This document shows positions 35,842 to 47,182 of a stretch of DNA of 64,000 nt, piece after piece. Below the pieces are notes generated by a model. The model did not search any database and had not been told where the DNA came from. It saw only the letters and a list, made by a program, of their open reading frames with translations. The first letter of the stretch is position 1. Every line of letters begins with the position of its first letter. A program made the translations under genes and the position numbers. The DNA comes from Rhizophagus irregularis (taxonomy: Eukaryota; Glomeromycota; Glomeromycetes; Glomerales; Glomeraceae), in contig NC_089456.1 in the NCBI RefSeq assembly GCF_026210795.1, forward strand, positions 3,164,501-3,228,500. Direction: 5' to 3'.

Positions 35842-36320
35842 TAATTATTTTGGCTTCTAGTAATTCAATTTGAACAAACTTTTTTTTGTTTTGTAAAGCT
35901 AGACTTTTAAAGCTAAATGAGAGCTATAAATTAAAAAAAAGTTTATTAAAATTGGATCACTAGAAGTTAAAATAATTGCATTATAATAATTATTATTATA
36001 ATATAAATTATAAATACAATTATCTTGGCTTCTAGCGATTCAATTTGAACAAACTTTTTTTTGTTTTGTAAAACTATATTTGTAGAATTAAATAAGAGCT
36101 ATAAATTAAAAAAAAGTTTATTAAAATTGGATCACTAAAAGTCAAGATAATTGCATTATAATAATTATTATAATGTAAATACAATTATCTTGGCTTCTAG
36201 TGATTCAATTTAAACAAACTTTTTTTGTTTTGTAAAGCTAGATTTGTAGAGCTCAATGAGAGCTATAAATTAAAAAAAAGTTTATTAAAATTAAATCACT
36301 AGAAGCCAAGATAATTGCAT
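35842..36320. repeat. Three tandem foldback hairpins of about 140 bp
   Basis: Copies lie at about 35842-35985, 36017-36157 and 36180-36322 (period about 165). Each has TTGGCTTCTAGTGATTCAAT, AACAAACTTTTTTTTGTTTT, then AAAAAAAAGTTTATTAAAAT and GGATCACTAGAAGCCAAGAT. They share the TTCAATTT...AACTTTTTTTT...TTTTGTA core with the hairpin at 14702-14860. Confidence 0.8.
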
Positions 36321-36699
36321 TATAGTAATTATAAATAAAAATTTATTTATTTTATTACTAAAAGAGTAGTAGAATTAAGACTATTACAAATAAAAGAAGA
36401 AAGTAATTTCATAGAAAAAAGCTTAAACCCAATATGCATGTATAGAACTTCATTCTTCATCCCCTACGGGACCTTACTCTTCGGTCGAAACTATTCGATA
36501 AAGTAGGACTACGCTAATTAATCAAATGGGATTATAAATAAAAATAATTAAGGGTAGAGTGTTTTAGTCGATCAAGTCATAATAAAAATAAACTAAAAAT
36601 TTTAGGATCAGATGATGGTACATATTATCGGATAATTTACTGGCATAATGTTTTACCCAATTAAAATCGGTTATTTTTTTATTTAGAGTAAAAAAAAAA

Positions 36700-38824
36700 T
36701 TATTTTTGACGACTTCTAACACTATAAATCCAACTTCCTATATTTGCCCTTTCAACAGCATTTTCAGTTACACCTATGTAAATAAGATTACAGGTTATTT
36801 GGGAAGTAGGAGTTGGCTTACTAAGCTTGAATTTGACTTCGACCAAGTCACGAATTACAAGATTTTCAAGCAAGTATGCAACTTCTTGTCTTTTTAAGAA
36901 TACGGTTATAATTTTCTTTATAAATATCTAAATGGTTTAAATTTTTTTTTATAACTGACGCGTTTTTTGACCTGCAAAAAACTTGAACAATATCATCACG
37001 AGTTGTGTTCTCGTTATTGTTTTTCATATAATTTGTAACTGCATCAATCACTCGCAACATGTACAAAGCATCTTGGCGTGCATCTTGAATTATAGGACAA
37101 TGACTTTGACGACGTAAACAGTTATCACACTTTTCACAAGGCAAGGCTTCTTCATCACCAGCCCAAGAATAGTATTGCATAAGTAATTTCTGGCGGCATT
37201 CATATTGTGATTCACAAAAGAACATTACCTCTAAAATTTTCTTTTGTCTTTCTTCAAGATACTCTTGGTATTCTAAATCATTTGTCGAGCTAAATTGAAT
37301 AAAATGAAACAATATTAATGTAGAATTGATATTGAAAAAAAAATAAAAATAAAATCCAAAACCTTTCTTCGCCTGCAACAATTCCATACACAGTTTTGAT
37401 ATCTTGTCGTGAGTAATAAATGGTATGTTTTGCTTGAATTTCTATCACGTCCTGCCCTTCCAGCTTCTTGAATAAGATTTCCTAAACATAGAAATGTTAA
37501 TAATTATTGTATTTAAATTTCAATGAATAGTAAAAATATTTACCTAAACTAAGTGGAAACGTGTAATGAATTACCAAGCGAACATTAGACATATTGATCC
37601 CTAGTCCAAAAGCATTTGTTGCAACCATGACTTGAGTTAAACCTGCTTTCCAGCGTGTAATTGATTGATGCCGTGTTATGCTTTCTAGTTTACCGTGATA
37701 TATATCCAAAGAAATATCAAGCTTTGTTCTAATCAATTCTAATATTTCTTCACAACTTGCTGGTGATGCACAATAAATTATACAATATTCATTTTCAATT
37801 TTTTGAATTTGCTCGCAAATTTCATTGATAGTCTTCTCCTTAGAACTTTTGGTTTGAACTTCAAAAGTAATTTCGGAACGTACAAAAGAGGAACTCCGAA
37901 TAATATTAAGATCACCCACTTCAATATTCATAATCGATTGTATCTTTCGAGCCTCGTTAGTCGAACATGTAGCTGTAAGCATCATAAGATGAGATAGAGG
38001 AAACAATTGCTTTAATGTACCCAAATTTTTCCATGCTTTTCTATAAAAACAGTAAAATAGATAGTTAATTAGAGATATTAGCTTTATTTTGTTATTTATT
38101 TATAGACTTACCGAAAATATTCTTGTTCAACTATGCAATGTACTTCATCTATTACAAAACGAATTGATCTTATTTGGCTAATTCTCATAAGCATTGAACG
38201 AAAAGCAGGATTCTTGTGAAACTTCTCAGGAGTTACAAATAAAACACGCAAAAAACCAGCTGCAATCTCTCCAAATACTTTTTCTTGATAATTAGATGGA
38301 TGATTCGTTGATGTATATAAGCCAGCACATGGAATTCCGATATTAATAAGTTCTCTAATCTGATCATCAATCAGCGCTTTTAATGGTGTAAAAATAACGG
38401 TAAGTCCTTCACTAATCAACGCAGCGCACTACCCAACACAATGTTTTTCCACTACCAGTAGGTAAAATTACTAGAGTATTTTTTTTGTTGATAAATGACA
38501 TGATAGATTCATATTGCTTTTCGCGATAACCAGAAAATTCAAATACTTGGTTTACTACCATATCAACTTTTTTCTCAATAGAAATTTCAGTATTTGGAAT
38601 CTCGAATGGTAAAGTATACTTTTGATTTGGAAACTGGTTTTGAAGACCGGAATAAAGATAAAAATAACAGACTTTACATAAACCAATTGCAGAATACTTT
38701 GGAAAAGAAAGACAAGCATGGCATTTAAGCGAGACATAAAATCGCGAATAAGGTGAGAAAATGATGGAATAAATTCATGAGTTTCAATTTCATGTTTAAC
38801 ATTTTTTCCGTATGGTACTAAATC
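36700..38824 (-). pseudogene. RecQ-type helicase part of the transposon protein, four frame breaks
   Basis: Exons are 38824-38112, 38040-37544, 37481-37363 and 37289-36700, continuing in phase from the transposase exons. In order: a C-x2-C...C-x2-C zinc knuckle (KCHACLSF, LCKVCYFY), FSGYREKQYE, Walker A LPTGSGKT, FTPLKALIDDQ, DEVH box (FVIDEVHCIVE), motif III LTATCS, GLGINMSNVRLVIHY, motif VI QEAGRAGRDR, SRQDIKTVYGIVAGEE, then the RQC zinc site (C-x5-C...CEKCDNC) and a winged-helix-like tail. This is a full RecQ/RQC helicase, a 3'-5' DNA unwinding enzyme. Single-base shifts near 38733 (-1), 38425 (+1), 37440 (+1) and 36885 (+1) break the frame; without them all phases close to TAA 36702-36700. 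They may be true mutations or assembly errors. Confidence 0.75.
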
Positions 38825-38896
38825 CTATTAGCAAATAATTCATTCTAGTTACAACAAAAGGATGCAATCAACAGAAAAAAAAGGAAATATAATTAC

Positions 38897-41376
38897 TTGG
38901 TCAAAATCAAACATTTCGGTTTGTTTTTTTTGTTCATCAATTTTTTTCCCTCTTTCTTCATTACGTTGTGTGATTTCCTTTTGGTTCTTTTGCCTTTGCT
39001 GTTGTCTTATATCCAGCATTTTTTTTAGATTAATATAATCTTCAACCGAAAGGTCAGATACTTCTTCTATAGATCGCATAATTTCAATCAAAAATTCAAT
39101 TCCATAATTATTATGTAGTATAGCACAAGCATGTCGAGCTTGATATGACTTGTAGTAATCAATTAATTTATTAGTATAGCATAATTTTATTCGGTTAAAT
39201 GCCTCATTATGGGAGGTACGAATGGTAGTAATTAGGCTTTGTTGTGTTGGAAGACGGAATACTTCTATTAACATAGATCGAAAAGAAGCACGTCTGTGAT
39301 TATCATATTTTAGCAAATTTGGTTCAGGTAGTTCCAAGTCAACGTTAGATTTATGCCAACAAAAATCTTCCCAGCATAATGAATGATCACCAGAAAGATG
39401 TGCAACTAATCCATTAATTTGTAAATCCGATACTTCTTGATCTTCTGGTGTTTCAATATCGGAATCTTCTTTTCTTGCAGTAGCAGCATATACAACTCGA
39501 GTATAATATTTCATTATTACATTTTCATAATCTTTCCAAACTGCATTCTTTGCTTTAGATAATAAAATTAAATAAATGAACAAATATATATTTACAATTA
39601 AGAAATTATTAAATACAATCAATACCAATTTTTTTCCGAATGTTTTTGCCTATATGCTTTAGATCTCCATATATTTTATTTACTGAACGAATACTAGATA
39701 AAGTTTTATTACTATTCAGGTCTCCATCAACACCAATATCTAACATCAAATCATATTTATCTAAACTCGGTTGAATTTTCTCAAGAACTTCAATAAGAAT
39801 AGCGTGCTCCATCTGACGTGATGATTTATCAAAATTACCTTGGTGAATAATTTGAGATCCTTCTTGATCTTTTATTTTTTTGCTTCGTGACTTTTCCACA
39901 ACATAAAAGGCAATTACAGGACGGTATGTAAATTCTAAATTGAATAAACTAATAAACAAATGCATTTTTACGTAATTAATATACATAATATATATGGAAA
40001 TCATACTCACCGGAAAGTTCTTTTTGTAAAATTAATTCACCACTTGCTTGGTTCGCATTTCTTACATGAGACCAGGATACATCAAAACTCACTGGTAATA
40101 TTTTTTCTCCCATATTTACAATATGTGAACAAGCAATTTCAAGAGCCTCTTCTGCGCTAGTTACTGCTGCATGGTGCAATGTATCAAAAAATTTTTTTTG
40201 ATATTGATGATAGGTTTTTTTTACAATTTGTGATGTAATACCGATCGTTGAAAATATTGTTTCCATCTGTTGACGATTTGCACCTCCCGCTAATCCTGCA
40301 CCAGATACCAAAATGCCAAAATTATTTTGATATGTTTCATTTTTATATTCTGTTGTTTTTTTACAATCATTACAAAAAATACGAGGTTTAACACTAAAAC
40401 CTACGCTAATAACTTCCAATTTTTTATTAGAACTATAACATCTTGGACATGGTTGAGTAAAAAGTGTCTTCAAATATTGTCTAGTATCAATTAAGATTGT
40501 TGATCCAAGTTTAGCCTTTGAAATCACTTCCTCTATCTTTTGATCCAAGTTTTGATTTTCATTAATAGTAGAAGAACCTTCTTCCTCTCTGTGATTATTC
40601 TGTAAATTTTTATCTATTTCGATTTTAAGCTGTTTTTTTACTCGATATAATTCATTTTTTATTTCAAAAAATTGTACTGCTAATGCTTGTACACTTAATC
40701 CATCCATCGAAAGACCTTCTTGTGATACTGTCATACCTGACATAATATTATTAGCCGAATTAGATGATGCGATATCATCCAAAATTGCAATCCCTTTTCT
40801 TTTACATGACCGCTTTAATGTAATACCTTTGTTAATAATAGCATAGTTTTTTTTGGCATCTTTGAATATTGTTGGTAATTTGGCATTAATAATAGAACGA
40901 AGAAATTCTACATTATTTTTATCATGAAATCCTAAAAGATCAAGCATGGATATTCTGCCCTCTCCAGGTAAACGTGCAATTAAACTTGCAAAAAAATCTG
41001 GTTTTCGTGACGAATATTGAACATTAGTAAAGGTTTCGTCCCCACCATAATCTGCCCAATAAAAAATCAAAGTGTTATCTATGTTCTTTTCAATTGATAA
41101 TTGGACAAAAGACTTATGAACTTTGGTAAATATAGTATATCCAGGAAGAATAGGAACCCATGTTCTGTCTTCATATTCAGGTTCACAACCATTAACTTTA
41201 ATATCCAAATAACCACTAGTTGCAAGGCTTTCTCCTATACCAACTTCAGCATGTAAAGGTAAAACTTCATACTTTCTAGTATTATCTCGGACTAAAATAC
41301 TTCTATTTTTGCGTTTAAACAAATAATATTTATTCGGATTATGTGTTAAAAGTCTTTCTGACCAGTGAAGAGTCAT
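38897..41376 (-). CDS. Mutator-like transposase domain, N-terminal part of the transposase-RecQ protein
   Basis: Three intact exons: 41376-40011, 39934-39626 and 39552-38897, about 777 residues, followed in frame by the helicase exons at 38824. ATG 41376 is the first Met of the frame. Residues 1-300 are unassigned, with a possible coiled coil about 245-300. A zinc ribbon follows (CPRC...CNDC, about 330-360). Then GLAGGANRQQME leads to the catalytic-type block FDVSWSH (first Asp about 431). After the intron come QGNFDKSSRQME and DIGVDGDLNS (second Asp about 525-528), then DLKHIGKNIRKK and a Cys/His/Trp-rich SGDHSLCWEDFCWH. Order and wording fit the Mutator-like transposase domain of uncharacterised animal and fungal proteins. 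Residues about 730-770 form a charged coiled coil linking to the helicase. The third catalytic acid is not certain. Confidence 0.7.
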
Positions 41377-41445
41377 TTTTTCTAACAAAAATAAGGCAAG
41401 AATAAAATTTTAAAACGGTATGTAATATAAAATTTAACTATGACT

Positions 41446-41483
41446 AGGTGATTCGCAACTTACATAAGGTGATTCGCAACTTA
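41446..41483. repeat. Direct repeat AGGTGATTCGCAACTTA, two copies
   Basis: The 17-mer occurs at 41446-41462 and 41467-41483, a 21-bp period, about 70 bp upstream of the transposase ATG and inside the right end of the element. It could be a transposase-binding or promoter site. Confidence 0.8.
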
Positions 41484-41997
41484 TTTCTGTCTTCTACTGA
41501 AGTTTTCAAGCTAAAGGTTTGTTATGAGCACCCATTTTAAAGTAATAGGAGAACGCGTTAGGTTTCAACGTGTCGGTTTTACATTTTTATTTATTTTTTT
41601 TTATCAAATTAAAAGGTTTAAAAAGTAACATTTTATTAAAACTCCTGAAAAAAAATTTTAGCCATATGATCAACGATGTCGATCCCTCTACCCTTAAATT
41701 ACTTATATTTATATTTAGATATATAAATGTCACGCGATATATAGACCTGATTTGAAGCTTGACTCCCCCCCATCCCCTTTCAAATCAACTGATTTCTGGC
41801 ATGCCCCTTACTAGAAAAATAGTTAAGTGATTAGTAGGTAAGAAATATAGTTAATCTTTCAAATTATTTAATTATTTATAGGAAAATTTATATCTAGCAC
41901 CCCTGTAAAATATTTAAATCTAACCTCAGAATGTGATTTATATAATACTTACGTGAAGTAAAAAAATTGCTGAATAATTCTAAACTCTGAAGTAGAC

Positions 41998-43046
41998 TAT
42001 AGTCAACTTTCTCTATAATTACTCCTATTATATTCACATTCTACTATATAGTCATACCAGTTGAATGTTCAAAACACTTTATTATTAAAATCTATCCTAT
42101 ATAGTCACAATTTATCTATAGTCACTATCACATCTAAAGTTCTGAACTAAACCGTTCAGAGCTTTAATTACATCTAAAGTTCTGAACCAAACCATTTAGA
42201 GCTTTAATCACACCTATCCTCAAAAATCTTATATTAAAAAGAACCATTTATAATTACAGTTATATAAAGAATATATTAAATAACTTGGCATCTAATAATA
42301 ATCATACGAAAATGTATCATAGCTTATTAGAATCGTCTTACTGAAACAAATTGAATGGTAGTAGTTTTATCTTTTTATGATTACTGGCTAATAAATTATT
42401 CAACAAAATATTAAAAATCAGCATTATAATATTTCTTGATTTATGTTTACTGTGCTATTTAACATTTTTGCTAAATTGCTCAGTACCTAGTGATTATAAA
42501 AGAATGAATAATAGTTCATTGGAATTGCCTTATTAAGACGAATTGAATGGTAATAAGTTCATCTTTCTGTTATCAATATTGATGGAGTTACTACTTAAAA
42601 ACTATTTAATATTTTTTAATTTTAGAAATTAATCTAGTGATTAGATTTTGATGCATTTTATACCATTAGATTCATTTCATCAATACGAATTGAATGGTAG
42701 TAAGATCGTCTCTCTAGGATTAATATTGGCAGAGTTATTATACAAAAACCATTAAAATTTTTTAATTTCAGAAATTAAACTAGTGATTGCATTTTAATGT
42801 ATCTTATATAATTAGAATCATCTCATCAAGATGAATCAAATGGCGGTAAGATCATCCCTCTATGATTAATATTGGCGAAGTTATAATACAATAAAATTTT
42901 AAGTATAATTTTGGCCAAAATTATATTAATTTTTGCCTAAAATTATAATATATATTATATAAGAAATTTTTTATATAGTCACATCTCTTTATAATCACCA
43001 AATATGGACTGTTCTAAATATATGATTATAAAGAGAATTAACTGTA
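41998..43046. mobile_element. Composite region bounded by TATAGTCA / TGACTATA-type ends
   Basis: The left part begins TATAGTCAACTTTCTCTATA and the right part (42973-43035) ends AAGAGAATTAACTGTA, roughly complementary. Within 42000-42120 TATAGTCAC motifs recur on one strand. The last 65 bp also form a small inverted repeat of their own. It may be one 1-kb element with TA duplication or two diverged MITEs around the 146-bp repeat. Confidence 0.4.
42280..42890. repeat. About four tandem units of roughly 146 bp
   Basis: CTAGTGATT landmarks occur at 42487, 42634 and 42780 (periods 147 and 146), with a diverged copy near 42290. Each unit has ATTGAATGGTAGTAAGATCG and TTAATATTGGCAGAGTTAT. Related single copies are at 20640-20892 and 63895-63990. 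Confidence 0.7.
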
Positions 43047-43299
43047 TTTTTTAAAAAAAAATAAAGTTATTCTTTTAAAACAGTTCATATTTTATGAATA
43101 TTTAACAATTTTTATTGATTTATAAGTAATCACGTTACATTTGTAAAAAAATTACCTACATGTACGGCTACATTATTTTAAATTGAAAAAAAAATGCCAA
43201 ACATATCACATAACATAAATTTATAACTAAAATCATTTCTCTTATTTCTTAGGCTTATTGTTTATTACTCACATTTTTATGAAAAGCGGCATTATGTCT

Positions 43300-43560
43300 A
43301 TTCCATTGTAAATATAACATTTATAAAAGCCTCTAGTTTTGGGCTTTCCTTAAGCATCCTGTTCCTTTTTTACACTACTCAAATGCCTTTGTTTAGGCGA
43401 CTGATCTTTAGTAATAACTTTATTCAGATTTTTTACATTTTAAAGGTTTGTATCTATAATTTTTCTGTCTTTTTCAGTTTCATCTTCCTCTATCTGACTA
43501 CTACTCTTTATTCTAGAATTAGTATCATTATTCTTCAGTCAATAAAACTATTCAATAATC
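43300..43560 (-). pseudogene. Unrecognised gene fragment with in-frame stops
   Basis: On the minus strand one frame reads SSSQIEEDETEKDRKIIDTN, stop, NKVITKDQSPKQRHLSSVKK, stop, GKPKTRGFYK over about 75 codons. The composition is coding-like, with two stops in the same frame, which marks a decayed gene. The basic GKPKTRG piece resembles DNA-binding or transposase tails but is too short to assign. Confidence 0.35.
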
Positions 43561-43736
43561 TATGAGAATTTTTCTTTAATAATAACAAGGTATTATTTAA
43601 CATTAGCAACTCAGTTATTTAGTAACAATATACCTGCTCACAATTTAATTCTTCATTATTGAGCTTAATCATATTGAGAATAAAGTTTCATATAATCCAA
43701 AAATCAACAATTTTACTAATAATTCTTAAATTAATA

Positions 43737-43915
43737 CAGTTAACTTTTGTTATAATGAACCTTAGGTTCTAGACCTCAACTTCGCTATAAGGCTATAGTG
43801 AAGATTTCAAGAGATTTGATTGGTTAATTCGTTATAGCAAGAGGAAATTTATTATAATTGTCTGAAAAATTCACTATATCAATTATCAAGGGTTTGCTAT
43901 ATCAAGATTTGACTG
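43737..43915 (-). mobile_element. 179-bp pogo-like MITE, same family as 63037-63208
   Basis: It ends CAGTTAACTTTTGTTATAAT and, on the complement, CAGTCAAATCTTGATATAGC, flanked by TA on both sides. Its reverse complement aligns along its whole length with 63037-63208, including GAAGTTGAGGTCTAGAACCT. The two copies lie in opposite orientation 19 kb apart. Confidence 0.75.
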
Positions 43916-44195
43916 TAATAATTAACAAATTTTAGGCTATATGAAATTTAACAAATTCTCTATAAAATCCAGTCAAATTTTTTTGCTAATTAATTGTAGC
44001 TTTCATATATTAAAAATAAGTTATTTTGCAATAAAAAATTTTTTTATATTTATAATTTTTCTTCTTATTTATTTTAATATATAAGAATATAAAAACTATT
44101 TATGATCAACTTTCAATTTTAATTTAAAAAAAAGTGTATTACTAATAGTAAATTTTTTTTATTTTGTATTAGTATTTTTCAAAAATATCAAAATA

Positions 44196-44619
44196 TTACT
44201 AATAATGAATATCACTACTGATGATTTTTATCAGTTTGATTTTTTAAATCTTATAAAATTAATATTAAATTAAATAATTGATTGTATATATTAAATAATT
44301 ATTTTATATATAAATTTACAAGAAGAAGAGTTTTGTTTAAAATTAAAAAAGCTGGTTTTCAAATAATTTTTAATAAAATGCAAAATTTTTATTTTTTTAT
44401 TTTTTTACTTTACTAAAAGTTTTTTTTTTTGACAAAAATTTCAAAATTTTATTATGATTAACAGATTAACATCAAATAATTATTAATATATTTATTATTT
44501 AAGTTAAAATTTTGCAATTAGTATTTTCTAACTCTGGCCAAAATTATAAATCAGCACTTTAAATTCTAGCCAAATTGTTGAAATTAAGTGGTAATAATCA
44601 CCATTAATGAAATTAGTAA
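44196..44619. mobile_element. Diverged relative of the 426-bp TA MITE
   Basis: It starts TTACTAATAATGAATATCAC and ends AATCACCATTAATGAAATTA, with internal CTGGCCAAAATTATAA and AAGTGGTAATAATCAC. These are the landmarks of 19776-20201 at matching distances, and the length is 424 versus 426 bp. TA is present on the left only. Confidence 0.5.
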
Positions 44620-45202
44620 TGCCCATAATTTTTAATAAATAAAATATTTATTAATATACAATTTGAATAATTAATAAATTGAAAGATTTCTAATTATAGC
44701 TTATTTTTTTTTTATTATTGCATTTTGATTAATTGCAATTAGTATAAATTGGCATTCTATTATATGGAAGGTCATTGATATTTGATTGATTGTCAATTTG
44801 TTAAATTTAATTATTTAAATATCTAGTATCTTATCTAGTATCTTTTTGATCAAATATTCTGGCCTAACTCTTACTTTTACACTTCTTTTAATCAATACTT
44901 TAGAAATGTTTATTAATTCCAATCTGCATAAATCAATATAAATTTATTCTTTCAAAGTACTGTACATAAAGTTCAATAAAGCTTAAAATAAGCACAAAAA
45001 TAAACTAAACTAATATGTTAAAAATAATATACAAGAAAAATTATGTATATATATAATGATAATGAAATTGAGGAGAAAAAGAAACTCTTCATGATAATTT
45101 TCTCATGTTAAACTTCAGTCCTATAATAAAAAAAAATTCAATTAATTTAAATTTTAATATTAATAATAATATTTATTAATGCTATATAATAAGTCTTAAT
45201 AA
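44620..45202. other. A+T-rich 3' flank of the VHS/GAT gene
   Basis: No gene or repeat recognised between the MITE at 44196-44619 and the stop codon of the minus-strand gene. Confidence 0.5.
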
Positions 45203-47182
45203 TCACCATTCTAATCTTCTTTTTGGTTTATTAACAACAGGTTCAGTGGGTTCAGTTGTTACCGGATCCGCAAAAGGGTCTGCAAAAGGGTCCGTATATG
45301 TTGAATTACTATCATAATTATCGGATGTATTTGAATTTGTTCTAAAGTCAAAAATAAGAAATATAAATAAAATGTAAAAATTTGTGTTCAGTCAAACATA
45401 AATAGAAATTATTTCTAATTACTTTGAAGAAAAGGCATCAAAATCAATTAGATCTCCGAAATCTTTATGAATCTATATTGGAGGGAAAATATTTTATTAA
45501 TTAAACTTTCATCCACAACTAAATTAATGATAGTATATATTTCCTTAACTAAATTTAAAATACCTTTGCAGCCTCTTCAGCTTGATTTTTCTTTTTATTT
45601 AAACCAAGCCCAGATATATCATCATCGATTTCTTTTTGCTTTTGTAATTTAATGTTTTTAATACCAGAAGTAACATTATTTACTTCATTATCGCTACTAT
45701 TAAATTCTGAATATAAAGCTAAAGCATCTGTAACTTGATCATTTGATTGTAAAAGTGGTCCTATAACCAAAAAAATTGTTAAAATGCATTATATTTACAA
45801 TTCTATATATAGATATTTTAAAAAAATCTTAAGTATAAATGTTACCAATTCGACTTTTATCTGTTACTGCCGTAGGAATCATTTTCATTAATATTTCAGA
45901 TGATGATTTGCATTTATGGACTAATTCCTAAAAGATGATAACATTGTAATTTATATATTAATTTAATAAAAAAAGAGAAGGAATGTTATCATAATCAACT
46001 TACTTGTAACTCTGTATCTTTTGTTAAATCAGAACCAGGACTTAATAAAGTAAGCGCGTTAACAAGATTTGTAGCATTTTGTGTTGCCAACCCTATAGTT
46101 TCGTTAATCTAAAAAAAAAAAGAATTTATTTTTAAAAAATTAATTATATAACATACATAAATAGATATAAAACAAAGTAATATTCACTTTTTCTGGAGAA
46201 TAAGTCACAGGTCGCGTTTCAGATTGTTGTCCCTTTTTAGATCGTACACCAGATGTTCCACTTTTACTTTTTTCTTTGTCTTTTTCTTTATTAGTAACAC
46301 TGGAAGATGATGATGAATTTGACGAAGATGTTGATTTTGATCCTGGCCCTTTTGTACTAGCTGCAAGCCCAACATTACTAATGCTAGTTCTATGTGTTGT
46401 TCCGTTATGTAAGTTTGCTAATGTTTCATATCCTGGTTTATTCTTGAATTCTGTTGACCATTCTGCAAACAACAATAATAATCTTTTATGGACTCTAGGA
46501 TCAGTATACTATATAAATATAAAAGTATATTATAATAATATGTAATAAATTAATTCATTGGAGAATAAGGAAGGAATATAGAATAAGTACCGGAGATATT
46601 GCCATATTTCTAAGCCTTTCAGTAAATTTATAAGTAGCAATTTGAGCTAAATTAAAATTAAAATTTTAATTATTAAATTTAATAGTAATATTTGATCAAC
46701 GAATTTTCTTTAAAAATCATATAACGAACCAACGAATTTATCACCACAATTTTCCGTTAAGGATTTTAAAATCTATAAAAGAATTCATATTAAACATAAA
46801 AATTTTAAACGTATTAATTAAATATACTCTTACCGTTATTGCTCGAATTTGTGAATGAATATTTCCATATTTCAAAGCATGTTTTAATGCTTTACTAGCT
46901 TCTTTTGGTCTAAATCATTCATTGATTTAAAAAAAAACTTTATACATAAAAAATAGAGTAAATGATAATCAATCGTACCCTGTTGCCTGTATATTAATAA
47001 CTTCACATAATTCAAATATATCAGCAAAATCGTCTTCCTTATATTTTTCCGATGTCATGCGTTCTACAGTAAACAAGATAATTTAAATTGGATTGACTAA
47101 ATTTAAATATTAATATATACATTAAAATCTTACCAATCCATTCTGTCACTGCTGTTCTTGTAGCTGTTTTAAATACTCCCAT
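45203..47182 (-). CDS. VHS and GAT domain endocytic adaptor, LSB5-like, 400 aa, 11 exons
   Basis: Exons (minus): 47182-47134, 47063-46979, 46909-46834, 46772-46730, 46646-46591, 46508-46188, 46108-46004, 45927-45846, 45760-45564, 45472-45423, 45341-45203. All junctions are GT-AG and the frame closes at 401 codons. Residues 1-145 form a VHS domain (FADIFELCEVIN, ASKALKHALKYGNIHSQIRA, ILKSLTENCGDKFV, LLLFAEWSTEF). A Ser/Lys-rich linker follows, then a GAT-like helical bundle about 205-325. The tail carries a clathrin-box-like LIDFD (about 346-350) and tandem DPF motifs (DPFADPFADP), which bind clathrin and AP-2 appendages respectively in known adaptors. This architecture matches yeast Lsb5 and the GGA/TOM1 group, which link ubiquitinated cargo and actin patches. 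The assignment to LSB5 rather than a GGA rests on the absence of a gamma-ear domain. Confidence 0.85.

Larger units (their letters stand above)
35708..41807 (-). mobile_element. 6.1-kb DNA transposon with TTA duplication, carrying a Mutator-like transposase joined to RecQ helicase
   Basis: The left end GGGGCATGCCAGAAATCAGC is matched by the complement of the right end (GGGGCATGCCAGAAATCAGT), with TGATTT beyond. The inverted repeat is about 26 bp with one mismatch. TTA flanks both sides (35705-35707 and 41808-41810). A single large minus-strand locus fills 36700-41376. The left non-coding part holds three tandem hairpins, and the right holds a 17-bp direct repeat. A TTA duplication and GGG start recall PIF/Harbinger elements, yet the transposase looks Mutator-like, so superfamily placement is open. 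Complete ends and an intact transposase part suggest it moved fairly recently. Confidence 0.75.

Noticed and set aside
36440-36525. G+C-richer patch that could suggest a tRNA
   Set aside because: No cloverleaf or T-loop GTTCGANTC with matching acceptor stem could be found; it is probably part of the transposon's left arm.
38555-38737. 60-codon minus-strand frame within the helicase region
   Set aside because: This is the wrong-frame continuation after the single-base shift near 38733; the adjacent frame carries the zinc knuckle and Walker A motif.
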